A DNA stretch of 64,000 nt from Nonomuraea coxensis DSM 45129 (GTDB lineage Bacteria > Actinomycetota > Actinomycetes > Streptosporangiales > Streptosporangiaceae). Each line of letters begins with the position of its first letter. Positions within the stretch are counted from its first letter, which is position 1. Positions 26,217 to 34,010 of the stretch are shown piece by piece. Made by a program: the position numbers and the translations under genes. Under the pieces are notes generated by a model. That model ran no database searches. It was not told the origin of the DNA and was given only the letters and a program-made list of their open reading frames with translations. Location of the stretch: contig NZ_CP068985.1 in assembly GCF_019397265.1 (NCBI RefSeq), positions 8,055,001-8,119,000 on the forward strand. The letters are read 5' to 3'.

Positions 26217-27101
26217 CTATGCGGCCGTTTGCGCTGAGAGGGACTCGTTGAGGACCTCCAAGGGAGGCCGGTAGCCGAGCGCCGAATGCAGGCGCCGGTG
26301 GTTGTAGAACCCTTCGATGTAGCGGATGACCTGCCGTCTTGCCTTGGCTCGGGTGGTGAAGACGAAGCGGTGCAGCCATTCGTTCTTGAGCGCGGAGAAG
26401 AACGATTCGGCCATGGCGTTGTCCCAGCAGACCCCGGTGCGGCCAACCGATCGGCGGATGCCCAGGCCGGTCAGGAAGCGGCCGAACTCGTCCGAGGTGT
26501 AGTTCGAGCCGCGGTCGGCGTGGAACACCGCATTGGGCTGGAGCAGGCCGGTGCCGGTGGCCATCCGGATCGCGTCCTTGATCAGCTCGGTGCGGTAGTG
26601 ATCGGCCATCGCCCAGCCCAGCACCGCCTTGCTGTGACAGTCGATCACCGTGGCCAGGTAGAGGAAGCCCTCCCACGTGCGGATGTAGGTGATGTCGCCG
26701 ACCAGCTTGACGCCCGGACGGGCGGCGGTGAAGTCGCGGCCCACCAGGTCGGGGATGCCACGGTAGTCGCCCTGGACGGTGGTGGCCGGCCGGAATGCCC
26801 TCACCTGGGCCGGGACGAGGCCCTGCTCGCGCATCAGAGCACGCACCAGTTCAGGGGAACAGCGCTCGCCACGACGGGCCAGGGCGGCGTGCACGCGCCG
26901 GTAGCCGTAGGTCTCGTGCGAGCCGGCGAAGACCTCGACGACCAGCGCGGCCAGCATGGTCCGGCGTTGCGCGGTGGCCGAGGCCGGCCGCTCGCGCCAC
27001 TCGTAGTAGCCCGAGCGGGACACGCTCAGCCAGGCGCACATTTTCACGATGGAGTGACGGGCCTTCTCCGCGTCGATGAGCTCGTACTTGGCGAGGGTCA
27101 T
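26217..27101 (-). CDS. IS3-family transposase OrfB (DDE catalytic)
   Basis: 294 residues: HTH_21 region (residues 20-75), then the rve integrase core with D136 (GDITYI), D196 (HADRGSNY) and E232 (NAMAESF); the 35-residue spacing between the second Asp and the Glu is that of IS3 elements. ATG overlaps the orfA stop (ATGA). Appears intact and potentially active. Confidence 0.93.
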   Translation of the reverse strand: MTLAKYELIDAEKARHSIVKMCAWLSVSRSGYYEWRERPASATAQRRTMLAALVVEVFAGSHETYGYRRVHAALARRGERCSPELVRALMREQGLVPAQVRAFRPATTVQGDYRGIPDLVGRDFTAARPGVKLVGDITYIRTWEGFLYLATVIDCHSKAVLGWAMADHYRTELIKDAIRMATGTGLLQPNAVFHADRGSNYTSDEFGRFLTGLGIRRSVGRTGVCWDNAMAESFFSALKNEWLHRFVFTTRAKARRQVIRYIEGFYNHRRLHSALGYRPPLEVLNESLSAQTAA

Positions 27102-27394
27102 CGAGTCTCGGAGGCGAAGAAGGCGGCCGCTTTTTTCAGGAAGATCAACTTCTCCCGCAGCTCGGCGTTCTCCCGCTCCAGCTCCCGAATCCGGGCCCGG
27201 TCCGGCCCGGAGACCGGCCGCAGCTGCTCCTCCTGCGCGCTCACGATCCGATGCCGGTTCACCCAGCTGCCCAGAGTGCTGGCGTTGATGTCGAACTCCC
27301 GCGCCACCGACGCGACCGTCCGCTCGCCCTCCAGTACCATGCGGACGGCTTCTTCCTTGAACTCCGGCGAGAACTGCCTGCGACGCCTCGTCAC
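27098..27394 (-). CDS. IS3-family transposase OrfA
   Basis: 98 residues: helix-turn-helix (RRQFSPEFKEEAVRMVLEGE, VARAEFD-like helix, TLGSWVNRH) and a leucine-zipper-like coiled coil (RIRELERENAELREKLIFLK). The 3' end contains an A6 run (revcomp of 27131-27136), where IS3 elements often shift frame, although the phase here is not the canonical heptamer. Confidence 0.92.
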   Translation of the reverse strand: MTRRRRQFSPEFKEEAVRMVLEGERTVASVAREFDINASTLGSWVNRHRIVSAQEEQLRPVSGPDRARIRELERENAELREKLIFLKKAAAFFASETR

Positions 27395-27445
27395 GTACCT
27401 ACCTCTTCCAGACTGCTGTCAGCTTATGTAGCTGGCTGTCCGGAA

Positions 27446-27994
27446 ACTTCTAGGCACCTCACTTATGTACGCCATGTTGCTCATGGACAGTCCTGTGCTC
27501 ATAACCTGCCTGCGCAGTTCGCTGCTCAGGTGTGTCTCTTCGAGCCGCTCAACCGTAACGAGAGCGGACGGCCATCTGGCCGATTCCAGCCAGATCTCGG
27601 GCGGCTGCCTGTCCGATACGTGCCAGCCATGCTGCTTCAGCCGATGTCCGGCCTCGGTGACCACGTCCTCCTTCGCGTTTCCATCGAGATAGATCACGAG
27701 GTCGTCTATTTCGACGTAGTTGTTCTCCCACTGGTGCCCCACGATGCTCTCTTCGCCGACAACCCGGCCGATGGCCCGTAACTGCGAGAGCATGGCCGGG
27801 TCTATGCGCGATATACGGGGGCCGAAGAAGAAGTACAGCGCGGCGCCCACCAGGCCCATCACCACGAGCAAAACAGCGAACGAAGCCACCAGCGGTACCA
27901 CGACGCTCTTCAGGCGATTACGTCCGTACGACAATGTCATGCCACTGCACCTCCGCAACCAATCGACCATGCTGCCGGTCAGCACGCCCGGCAA
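27446..27994 (-). pseudogene. N-terminal piece of a single-pass membrane protein, truncated by the IS3 element
   Basis: The frame starts at an ATG near 27941-27994 (GMTLSYGRNRLKSVVVPLVA), has one membrane helix (FAVLLVVMGLVGAALYFFFG) and an extracytoplasmic part (SQLRAIGRVVGEESIVGHQW, LVIYLDGNAKEDVVTEAGHR, HVSDRQPPEIWLESARW). It now ends 9 codons inside the IS, at 27419. The natural C-terminus is probably the piece at 26062-26188. Confidence 0.6.
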
Positions 27995-28154
27995 TCAAGG
28001 GCGAGCGCTGCCGAAGGCACCATCGCTCCTTCGCTCGCCGGAACGGATCTCCGAGATCCTCTCAGAGACGGCGCGGGTCTGGTTGATCGCCAACGTCGCG
28101 GCGGAGGCATTGAATGGATCTTGCAGTCTTTGGGGTCAGCAATGTCATTGCCAC

Positions 28155-28686
28155 CTACAGTGTGGAGTTGCAGCTATGCGGTAACCGCCACGGCCCGTGC
28201 TCCAGCCAGCGCCTCGACACCAGCGTCAGGTGCCCCTTCGGACGGAAGGCGCACGCCCAGCCGTGCGGGTAGTGCCCGCCGCCGAAGGAGCGCGCCCGGT
28301 AGGGCTCCGCGCGATACCCCCCACTCGCGGTGCACGCCGGCGAAGGACGCCGGCCTGAAGCGTGTGCCGGCGAGCGACCGCAGCATGTCCACGGGGCCGA
28401 GCTCGTGGACGGAGTCGAGACGGACCGGCTCGCCCTTGTCCAGCGACAGGAACGACCCGTCCTGGTGGTGCGCAGAGCCTGGTCGGCGAGCCATGGCCGA
28501 CAGGTCGCAGCGGCGCATGTCCGCCGGCCACCGCTCACGCATCTCGCCGGGCTGGTCGTCCACCGAGAGCTCGCTCGGCAGCCCGGGCGGCACCAGCCAG
28601 TCGGGCAGCGAGCCGAGGACGGCGAACAGGTCGGGGCCGGTCAGCTCGATGCGCAGGCTCTTCAAGGCTCCTCGAAACGCGCTCAC
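28155..28686 (-). pseudogene. Hypothetical gene with a frameshift in a G6 run
   Basis: The first frame (start 28686) encodes SLRIELTGPDLFAVLGSLPD, MRRCDLSAMARRPGS and SFAGVHREWGV. After the run of six C on the plus strand (28317-28322) the protein-like text continues in the other frame: YRAEPYRARSFGGGHYPHGW, ACAFRPKGHLTLVSRRWLEH. About 175 residues if repaired. Either a real indel or a sequencing error. No family recognised. Confidence 0.55.
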
Positions 28687-28801
28687 CTCCGGCGAATGAC
28701 CGGAGGGCCCGGAACGGTGCTGGGAGCCCAGCGTGGCCGTTCGAGCGCGCTACAAGAGCGTTGCAGCCGAACCACAAGCGGGCTTCCCTAGCCTCGAGAT
28801 C

Positions 28802-29344
28802 ATGTTGACGACCCTGGTTGTGACCGCCTCCCTCCTGTTCACCGGCGCACCCGCGCAGAGCGTGGCGACCAAGCCGCTGTCTTTCCGCGGCATGACGCTC
28901 CAGATCCCCAAGACCTGGAAAGTCGGGAAAGAAGACATGTGGGGCATCCACGTCAAGACCGGCGGCTGCGACCGGCTCGCCGTCGAGTGCCGCGGGTTCT
29001 ACCTCGTCGGGCCGGAGGGCATCTCCCTGGCCCGCCACGGCAACCCTTACGACCCCGAGAAGCCGTACCACCCGGGCAACGGGCTCGCGGCCTGCGCACC
29101 CGACAAGCGCTACGTGGAGGACTTCCCCGGCAAGCTCGTCGACCGTGGTCTCCGCCCGGTCGGCGCGGGACACAAGGCCACCTACCGCGTCTGGCGCGTC
29201 GGCTGCTCGACGCAGTCGGGTAAGCGGACCGGCGTCTCCTATCAGGAGCGGATCTGGCACCTGCCCAAGTCGAAGATCCTCATCTTCGACCAGTGGAGCG
29301 ACAGCCGGCTCGGTGCGATTCTCAGGCGGGCGACCTGGAGCTGA
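28802..29344 (+). CDS. Secreted protein of unknown function
   Basis: 180 residues. Short signal peptide (MLTTLVVTASLLFTGAPAQS). The mature part begins KPLSFRGMTLQIPKTWKVGK and carries cysteines at GGCDRLAVECRG, AACAP and VGCST; then YQERIWHLPKSKILIFDQWS. The layout resembles surface or export proteins with a wall-binding-like beta domain, but no family is named. TAGCCT lies seven bases before the ATG. Confidence 0.7.
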   Translation: MLTTLVVTASLLFTGAPAQSVATKPLSFRGMTLQIPKTWKVGKEDMWGIHVKTGGCDRLAVECRGFYLVGPEGISLARHGNPYDPEKPYHPGNGLAACAPDKRYVEDFPGKLVDRGLRPVGAGHKATYRVWRVGCSTQSGKRTGVSYQERIWHLPKSKILIFDQWSDSRLGAILRRATWS

Positions 29345-29566
29345 GCCCGCCGATCACGATGCTCGCGACCACGGCGAAACAGAGCAGGTGCGAGAACGGC
29401 CGTGGCGGCAGTGGTGATCAGCACGAACTGCCGTCGCGCCAGGACGTGGAGCGCGCGGATGTGCCGGAGCGCCACTCCCCCGAGCGCCGCGCGATCCTGG
29501 TGCTCCGCGATCTCGAAGGGGTACCGGACTTCCCGCGGGTGGCAGCCGGTACGGTGAAGTCGCGCC
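29345..29566. other. Gap without a recognised gene
   Basis: 222 bp after the secreted-protein stop. Nothing coding-like or structural recognised. Confidence 0.4.
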
Positions 29567-29671
29567 CGCGAATGCCTTCGCCGTGCCGCCTTCCGGTGGA
29601 CCAGGGCCGCCGACCCCTCTGCCAAGCTCTACATCAACGACTTCGGCGTCGAGTGGAGCACCCCCAAGCTT
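29567..29671 (+). pseudogene. Fragment of a GH10 endo-xylanase
   Basis: 35 codons reading CLRRAAFRWTRAADPSAKLY then INDFGVEWSTPKL. The block AFRWARAADPxAKLYINDY is diagnostic of glycoside hydrolase family 10, just before its acid/base region. Frame is lost on both sides. Junction with the next fragment is at about 29670. Confidence 0.5.
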
Positions 29672-30153
29672 CGACCGCCTCCACGAGCGCGGGCCTATCC
29701 GCGCCACCGCGGTCGACCTGACCGACGCCCGGCAGAGAGCCGCCCACGTCGCAGCCAAACCCCGCGTGCTGCCCCCGGCACCCGACCACAAAACCCGCGA
29801 TCTGCCGAAGATCTGCCACCAGCAGACCATCACCCTGCACCCCGACGACCTCGGCCACCTCGACAAGTTCCGCCATGACCTGGCTGATGACGGAGGGACT
29901 GAACGGCCGTCTCAAGGGCCACGACCTCGACCTGAGTGACCCGAAGAGTCGGCTCGCCCACGGCCGCGTCGCCCAGACCATCCTGGTCGCCTTGCTCGTC
30001 ACCGTCGCCAACGACCACTTCCTCGACGCCTGGCGCCACACCCACCAACCCCCAGACGAGCCCGACGCATCCGCCGAGACCTTCGAGATCCCAGCAGAGC
30101 ACCTCGACCGCTCGCCACTCACGGGCCGAGGCCGGCCACCACCTATCCCATAA
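29672..30153 (+). pseudogene. Fragments of a transposase-like gene
   Basis: Two frames are used: FDRLHERGPIRATAVDLTDA ... KTRDLPKICHQQTITLHPDD up to about 29900, then LNGRLKGHDLDLSDPKSRLA, HGRVAQTILVALLVTVANDH, FLDAWRHTH from 29875 to 30153. The NGRLKG...GRVAQTxLVALLVTVAN block occurs at the C-terminus of actinobacterial transposase-like proteins (recalled, not searched). Its 3' flank is repeat copy A. Confidence 0.4.
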
Positions 30154-30334
30154 CCGGCAATTCAGATCACCTTGTCGCACCACCCGGGCCTTCCCGGATA
30201 CCCGCTCCCCGGCCCCCAAACCAGGACGAACCCGATTCGGAAACCCCTGAAACGACAAGATCCCGTCTGATCTCGAAGATCAGACGGGATCCCGTCAACT
30301 TCAGTCCGGCCGTCTCAAGAACGGCCCTGGGTGG
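30131..30334. repeat. Direct repeat copy A (left edge of accessory block)
   Basis: Highly similar to 37382-37654 in the same orientation; copy A lacks about 70 bp present in copy B. Both contain a strong hairpin (15 bp arms at 30259-30273 and 30277-30291 in copy A) and both end in ACGGCCCTGGGTGG, which in copy B runs into the 3' end of tRNA-Ala. Confidence 0.8.
30259..30291. terminator. Hairpin inside repeat copy A
   Basis: Perfect 15 bp arms (GATCCCGTCTGATCT and its inverse) with CGA loop. Copy B has the same structure with one mismatch, where it sits just downstream of the tRNA-Ala gene on its strand. Confidence 0.55.
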
Positions 30335-30375
30335 GGTGTTCACGAGTACAGCTGACCTGCGGAGCAGTGGCGTCG

Positions 30376-31194
30376 TCAGAGATCACTTCCCGGACAGGAG
30401 TTGATCGTTTCCCGGGCTGTCGGGTACGGCCGGGCGTCATCGGCGGGTCCTGCATGTGGGTTTCGCCGCATTCCGGCCACCTTTCCGAGCAAATACATCA
30501 ACGGTGCGGGGGCGCCCGGGAGGGCCGCGTACACGAACAACCCGCGCTCGGTCCGGTGGTGCAGGAACGGCGGGATGGGTCCGTACCCGGGAATGTCGAG
30601 CCGGCCGGTGACCGGATCGACGAGCTCGGCCGGCACGACGGCGTGCGCGGTGCGCGCGATCGTCTCGTCGGTCGTCACGCCGGGGAAGGCGATCCCGGCC
30701 AGCTTGCGTACGATGCTGTGCCCGCCGTCGGCGCCGATCAGGTAGCGCGTTTCGATCGTGTACGGCCCGGCCGGCCCGCTGACCTGGAGGGTCACGCCAT
30801 CCGCGTCCTGGGTGAATCCGGTGAGCTCGTGACCGCGCCGGATCTCGAGATGGAGCTCGACAGCCCGTTCCTCCAGCATCTGCTCGATCCTGCGCTGCGG
30901 GACCAGGAGGGTATAGAGCGGGTTGTCGTCCAGCACACTCAGGTCGATCGGCAACGCGCCGAAGACGAATCCGGGAGCGGGCCGGGGTGGGTCCGGGTTT
31001 CCAGTGAGCCGCTTGTACAGGCCTCGCCGGTCGAGCGTCCGTACCACCTGGCCGACCAGGCCATTGGCGCGGTTCTCCTCGGTGCGCTCCGGCAGACGCT
31101 CCAGGACCAGGGAGCGGACTCCGGCCAGGCTGAGCTCACAGGCCAGCATCAGGCCGTTGGGCCCGGCTCCGGCTATGACGACATCGGCGATCAT
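30376..31194 (-). pseudogene. FAD-dependent monooxygenase, C-terminally truncated
   Basis: 273 codons where the family (class A aromatic hydroxylases) has about 500. N-terminal FAD site GAGPNG in MIADVVIAGAGPNGLMLACE, ERLPERTEENRANGLVGQVV, and the second FAD/NADPH block YLIGADGGHSIVRKLAG are present; the GD motif and the C-terminal half are missing. The frame departs after GLFVYAALPGAPAPL and ends at 30376, 42 bp from repeat copy A, so the truncation is tied to that junction. Confidence 0.75.
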
Positions 31195-31276
31195 GGCGCT
31201 CCTTCGGGCATGACGGATCGACCGGCGACAGGCCGGCTGATCCTCGATAGGGAAGACGGGGAAGGTCTGGGAAAGG

Positions 31277-31873
31277 TCAGGGCGTGGGCAGGCCGGCGGC
31301 GACCTGGCCGAGGGCGTCGCGCAGCAGCTCCTCGAACGGTGCCGGCGCATCGCCGTGGAGCCACAGATGGATGGCCGCGAGTATGGCGGCGCCGACCGCG
31401 CCGGCGACCAGGTGCGGATACAGATCACGATCGGCATCGGTGCCGGTGCGCTCGGCGACCGCCGCGGCCAGCGCATCCAGCGCGGCCGTGTGGGCTTTGA
31501 GGAACTCGCCCCGGTGCTCCGGATGCTGGGTCATCAGCTTGACCCCGGCAATCCAGCGCTCGTCGGCCGGGCGCTCGGCCTCTTGCATGCCAAGCGCGAA
31601 CCGGGCGAACACGGCGTTGGTGATGGCCTCCCACAGGGGCTCGCCGTCCGGCCTCGACCGCAGCTCCTCAGCGATCTGGACCGCTCGGTCGAAGTGCCTG
31701 GCCGCGATCGCCTCGCCCTTGCTGGAGAAGTAGTTGTTGAACGTGCGGTGCGAGACACCCGCCTCGGCGGCGATGTCCTCCACCTTGACGTTGTCGAAGC
31801 CACGCTCGACGGTCAGCTTGATCGCCGCCCAGCTCAGCGCGATCCGGGTTTCTTCCTTCTTGCGCTCTCTCAG
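31277..31873 (-). CDS. TetR-family regulator with doubtful start codon
   Basis: Reading frame RERKKEETRIALSWAAIKLT, VERGFDNVKVEDIAAEAGVS, HRTFNNYFSSKGEAI then a helical C-terminal domain: a full TetR HTH. No ATG/GTG/TTG lies in frame upstream of the first helix (an in-frame TAG is 18 bp before the CTG at 31871-31873). A GTG at 31783 would delete helix 1. Thus the gene may start at a rare CTG or have lost its start. Same strand as the truncated monooxygenase and 83 bp from it. Confidence 0.65.
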   Translation of the reverse strand: MRERKKEETRIALSWAAIKLTVERGFDNVKVEDIAAEAGVSHRTFNNYFSSKGEAIAARHFDRAVQIAEELRSRPDGEPLWEAITNAVFARFALGMQEAERPADERWIAGVKLMTQHPEHRGEFLKAHTAALDALAAAVAERTGTDADRDLYPHLVAGAVGAAILAAIHLWLHGDAPAPFEELLRDALGQVAAGLPTP

Positions 31874-31915
31874 CCCTATGCCAACACTCTACCCAAAGTT
31901 GCGAACCACGCAAAG

Positions 31916-31947
31916 ATGCGAGTCACGCAAATATGCGTGGCTCGCAT
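31916..31947. promoter_or_regulatory. Large inverted repeat upstream of TetR
   Basis: ATGCGAGTCACGCA (31916-31929) and TGCGTGGCTCGCAT (31934-31947) pair in 13 of 14 positions with a 4 nt spacer. A related half-site (CCACGCAAAGATGCG) overlaps on the left. Probably the TetR operator. Confidence 0.6.
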
Positions 31948-32019
31948 GTATGCGGTGGCCTTTGCTCGACGCCTCCTCCTCGCCGCCGCCAAGTCGAGCG
32001 ACTCGGCCGCGCGCACTCG

Positions 32020-32112
32020 CTCGCCCGGCACCTCGATGACTTCCTCACCGATCTGGTCCACGCCGGTGCCTCCGGGCACACTCCGCGCGCCTACCGCGGC
32101 AATCTGATCGGC
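32020..32112 (+). pseudogene. Fragment of a tyrosine recombinase N-terminal (core-binding) domain
   Basis: 31 codons LARHLDDFLTDLVHAGASGH then TPRAYRGNLIG. The pattern LxxFLxxLxxxGxSxxTxRAYxxDL is that of the SAM-like domain of XerC/phage-type integrases. No catalytic domain follows. Confidence 0.4.
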
Positions 32113-32227
32113 AGGGAAACAGGCCGACTGTCCGCTGGCATGACGGAGCCATGGGGTCCAGTCCTACGGCATTGCCGCCGCGGCGGCGGGATGGCCGGCG
32201 AGGTTCGCGTGGGGCCAGGCCTGCGGG

Positions 32228-32441
32228 TTGTCGGCCAGGTCCCGGGAGCGCGACATCCTCGACCTCATGGCCCCGCGGGAAGTCCAACACCGCCATCGCC
32301 GAACGACTTGTGCTCAGCGAGAAGACCATTCGCAACAACATCTCCAACATCTTCGCCAAGCTCCACACCACCGATCGTGCCGAAGCCATCGTCAAAGCCC
32401 GCCAGGCCGGGCTCGGCGGCTCCGCGACGACCGAGAGATGA
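32228..32441 (+). pseudogene. Frameshifted C-terminal HTH of a LuxR-type regulator
   Basis: SARSRERDILDLMA in one frame, then after a one-base shift near 32270 GKSNTAIAERLVLSEKTIRN, NISNIFAKLHTTDRAEAIVK, ARQAGLG. This is the GerE/LuxR DNA-binding domain. The N-terminal part of the regulator is missing. Confidence 0.6.
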
Positions 32442-32501
32442 GCGTCCAGCTCCATGCCCCGGCCAAGGCGATTCCGGACAGGCCCGCTCAGCGATGACGG
32501 G

Positions 32502-32835
32502 TCATTTCACGATGCGGTAGAGCAGATGGGTGGCCAGCGGGGTGTCGACCACGTTGACCACCTCAAGCTGGATGTGGTCGCCCCCAGGTGGTCGAAGAGC
32601 CGCTGGCCCCCGCCGAACAGCACAGGCACCAGATGGATCCCGATCTGGTCGACCAGCCCCGCCCTCATGAACTGCCGCCCGAGGTCCGCGCCGCCCATCA
32701 CGGCGACGTTCTTGCCGCCGGCGACCTCCCTGGCCTTGCCGCAGGGCGCTTTCGATCCCGTCCGTCACAAAGGTGTGGACGCCGCCCTCGGGCACGTCCT
32801 CGAGCGCCCGGTGGGGGTCCTTTCACGCGGCTGAT
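32502..32835 (-). pseudogene. RibD-C/DHFR-like reductase, degraded
   Basis: Three frames are needed: DVPEGGVHTFVTDGIESALR; then KAREVAGGKNVAVMGGADLG, RQFMRAGLVDQIGIHLVPVL, FGGGQRLFDHLG; then IQLEVVNVVDTPLATHLLYR and stop at 32502. This is the C-terminal ~100 residues of a RibD_C family protein; the 5' part is lost. Confidence 0.65.
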
Positions 32836-32979
32836 AGACCTCTCGACCATCCATCTACGCGCCGAACGCGAGCAACCTACTTGCCTTACGTGTCTGAACG
32901 ACCCTCAGGCGGCTGACCAGCCAGTTCGCTTGACTACCCCAGATAACCGCAGGCCCACTTGACAAGGACGCCCGCCATA

Positions 32980-33975
32980 TCAGGTGTGCTGCGGCTGTGG
33001 CTCGGTGGCGCGGTGATAGCGGTCGGCGAGTGCACGCACGAGTTCGACGAGTTCCGCGGGCTCCGTCACGGTGAAATCGACGCCGAGCAGGCCGAGGTGA
33101 ACGGCGAGCGCCTCGATGCTGTCCGCGCCGGTGTCCAGCAGGCAGCGGGTGTCGTCGACCGGCGTGATCGTGCCGATGGCGGCGTTGATTCGTTCGGCGA
33201 GCTGTTCGGCTGGTACGTGCACGACGACCTGGGCCCGGTATCGCCAGGCAGCCGACGACACGCCCCGGCGTACCTGGTCGATGGCCTCCTCGGGGAGATC
33301 GCGGGGGGTGAATCGGGGACCCGTCGGGGTGCGTGGGTGGAGCCGGTCCACCCGGAACGTCCGCCAGCCGACCCGCTCGACGTCGAACCCGACGAGGTAC
33401 CACCGTCGTCCCCAGTTGACCAGTCGGTATGGTTCCACCTCGCGCCGGCTCTCGGAGCCGTCGTGGCTTCGGTAGCCGAATCGCAGGCGCTCGTGATCCC
33501 GGCAGGCGGCGGCGAGGGCGCTCAGCGTGTCCGCGTCCACCCGTGGGCCCAGGTCGTCCCGGGGTACCGCGACGGCGTACCGCTGGAGGGCGTTGACACG
33601 GCGCCGGAGCCGGGTCGGTAGCACCTGCTCCAGTTTGGCCAGCGCGCGCAGCGAGGTCTCCTCGACTCCGGTGATCGTGCCCCCGGCGGCGGTGCGCAGT
33701 CCGATCGCCACCGCGACCGCCTCTTCATCGTCGAGCAGCAGCGGCGGCAGCGCGGCCCCGGCACCGAGCCGGTAGCCGCCCACCGCGCCTCGGTTGCCGT
33801 GCACCGGATAGCCGAGGTTTCGCAGGCGTTCCACGTCGTTGCGGATGGTGCGGGTGCTGACCGACAGCCGTTCGGCCAGTTCGGCGCCGGTCCACTCGCG
33901 GGGCGTCTGGAGCAGCGAGAGCAGGCGCAGCAGCCGCGCCGAGGTTTCCAACATTCTTCGAGTCTGCCCGTTCAT
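32980..33975 (-). CDS. WYL-domain transcriptional regulator
   Basis: 331 residues: winged helix (residues 10-65, GAELAERLSVSTRTIRNDVE), WYL domain (LRFGYRSHDGSESRREVEPY, RLVNWGRRWYLVGFDVER) and WCX-type C-terminus. An internal ATG at 33952-33954 is an alternative start. Divergent from the epoxide hydrolase with an inverted repeat between; probably controls it. Confidence 0.9.
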   Translation of the reverse strand: MNGQTRRMLETSARLLRLLSLLQTPREWTGAELAERLSVSTRTIRNDVERLRNLGYPVHGNRGAVGGYRLGAGAALPPLLLDDEEAVAVAIGLRTAAGGTITGVEETSLRALAKLEQVLPTRLRRRVNALQRYAVAVPRDDLGPRVDADTLSALAAACRDHERLRFGYRSHDGSESRREVEPYRLVNWGRRWYLVGFDVERVGWRTFRVDRLHPRTPTGPRFTPRDLPEEAIDQVRRGVSSAAWRYRAQVVVHVPAEQLAERINAAIGTITPVDDTRCLLDTGADSIEALAVHLGLLGVDFTVTEPAELVELVRALADRYHRATEPQPQHT

Positions 33976-34005
33976 TAGGAACGGTTCTTACCTAATTGGT
34001 TCCTA
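33976..34005. promoter_or_regulatory. Inverted repeat between WYL regulator and epoxide hydrolase
   Basis: TAGGAAC (33976-33982) and GTTCCTA (33999-34005) are perfect inverse arms 16 bp apart, immediately before both start codons. Confidence 0.6.
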
Positions 34006-34010
34006 CGCTG

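Larger units (their letters stand above)
26189..27445 (-). mobile_element. IS3-family insertion sequence
   Basis: About 1.26 kb bounded by perfect 12 bp inverted repeats TTCCGGACAGCC (26189-26200) and GGCTGTCCGGAA (27434-27445), with overlapping orfA/orfB transposase genes on the minus strand. Flanking bases (GGTGA left, ACTTC right) show no clear target duplication, so the exact ends may lie 1-3 bp outside or flanks have changed since insertion. Confidence 0.85.

Noticed and set aside
27130..27136. A6G run in IS3 orfA as a programmed -1 frameshift site
   Set aside because: The codon phase (AAA AAA GCG) is not the canonical A_AAA_AAG; coupling through the ATGA overlap is an equally good explanation.
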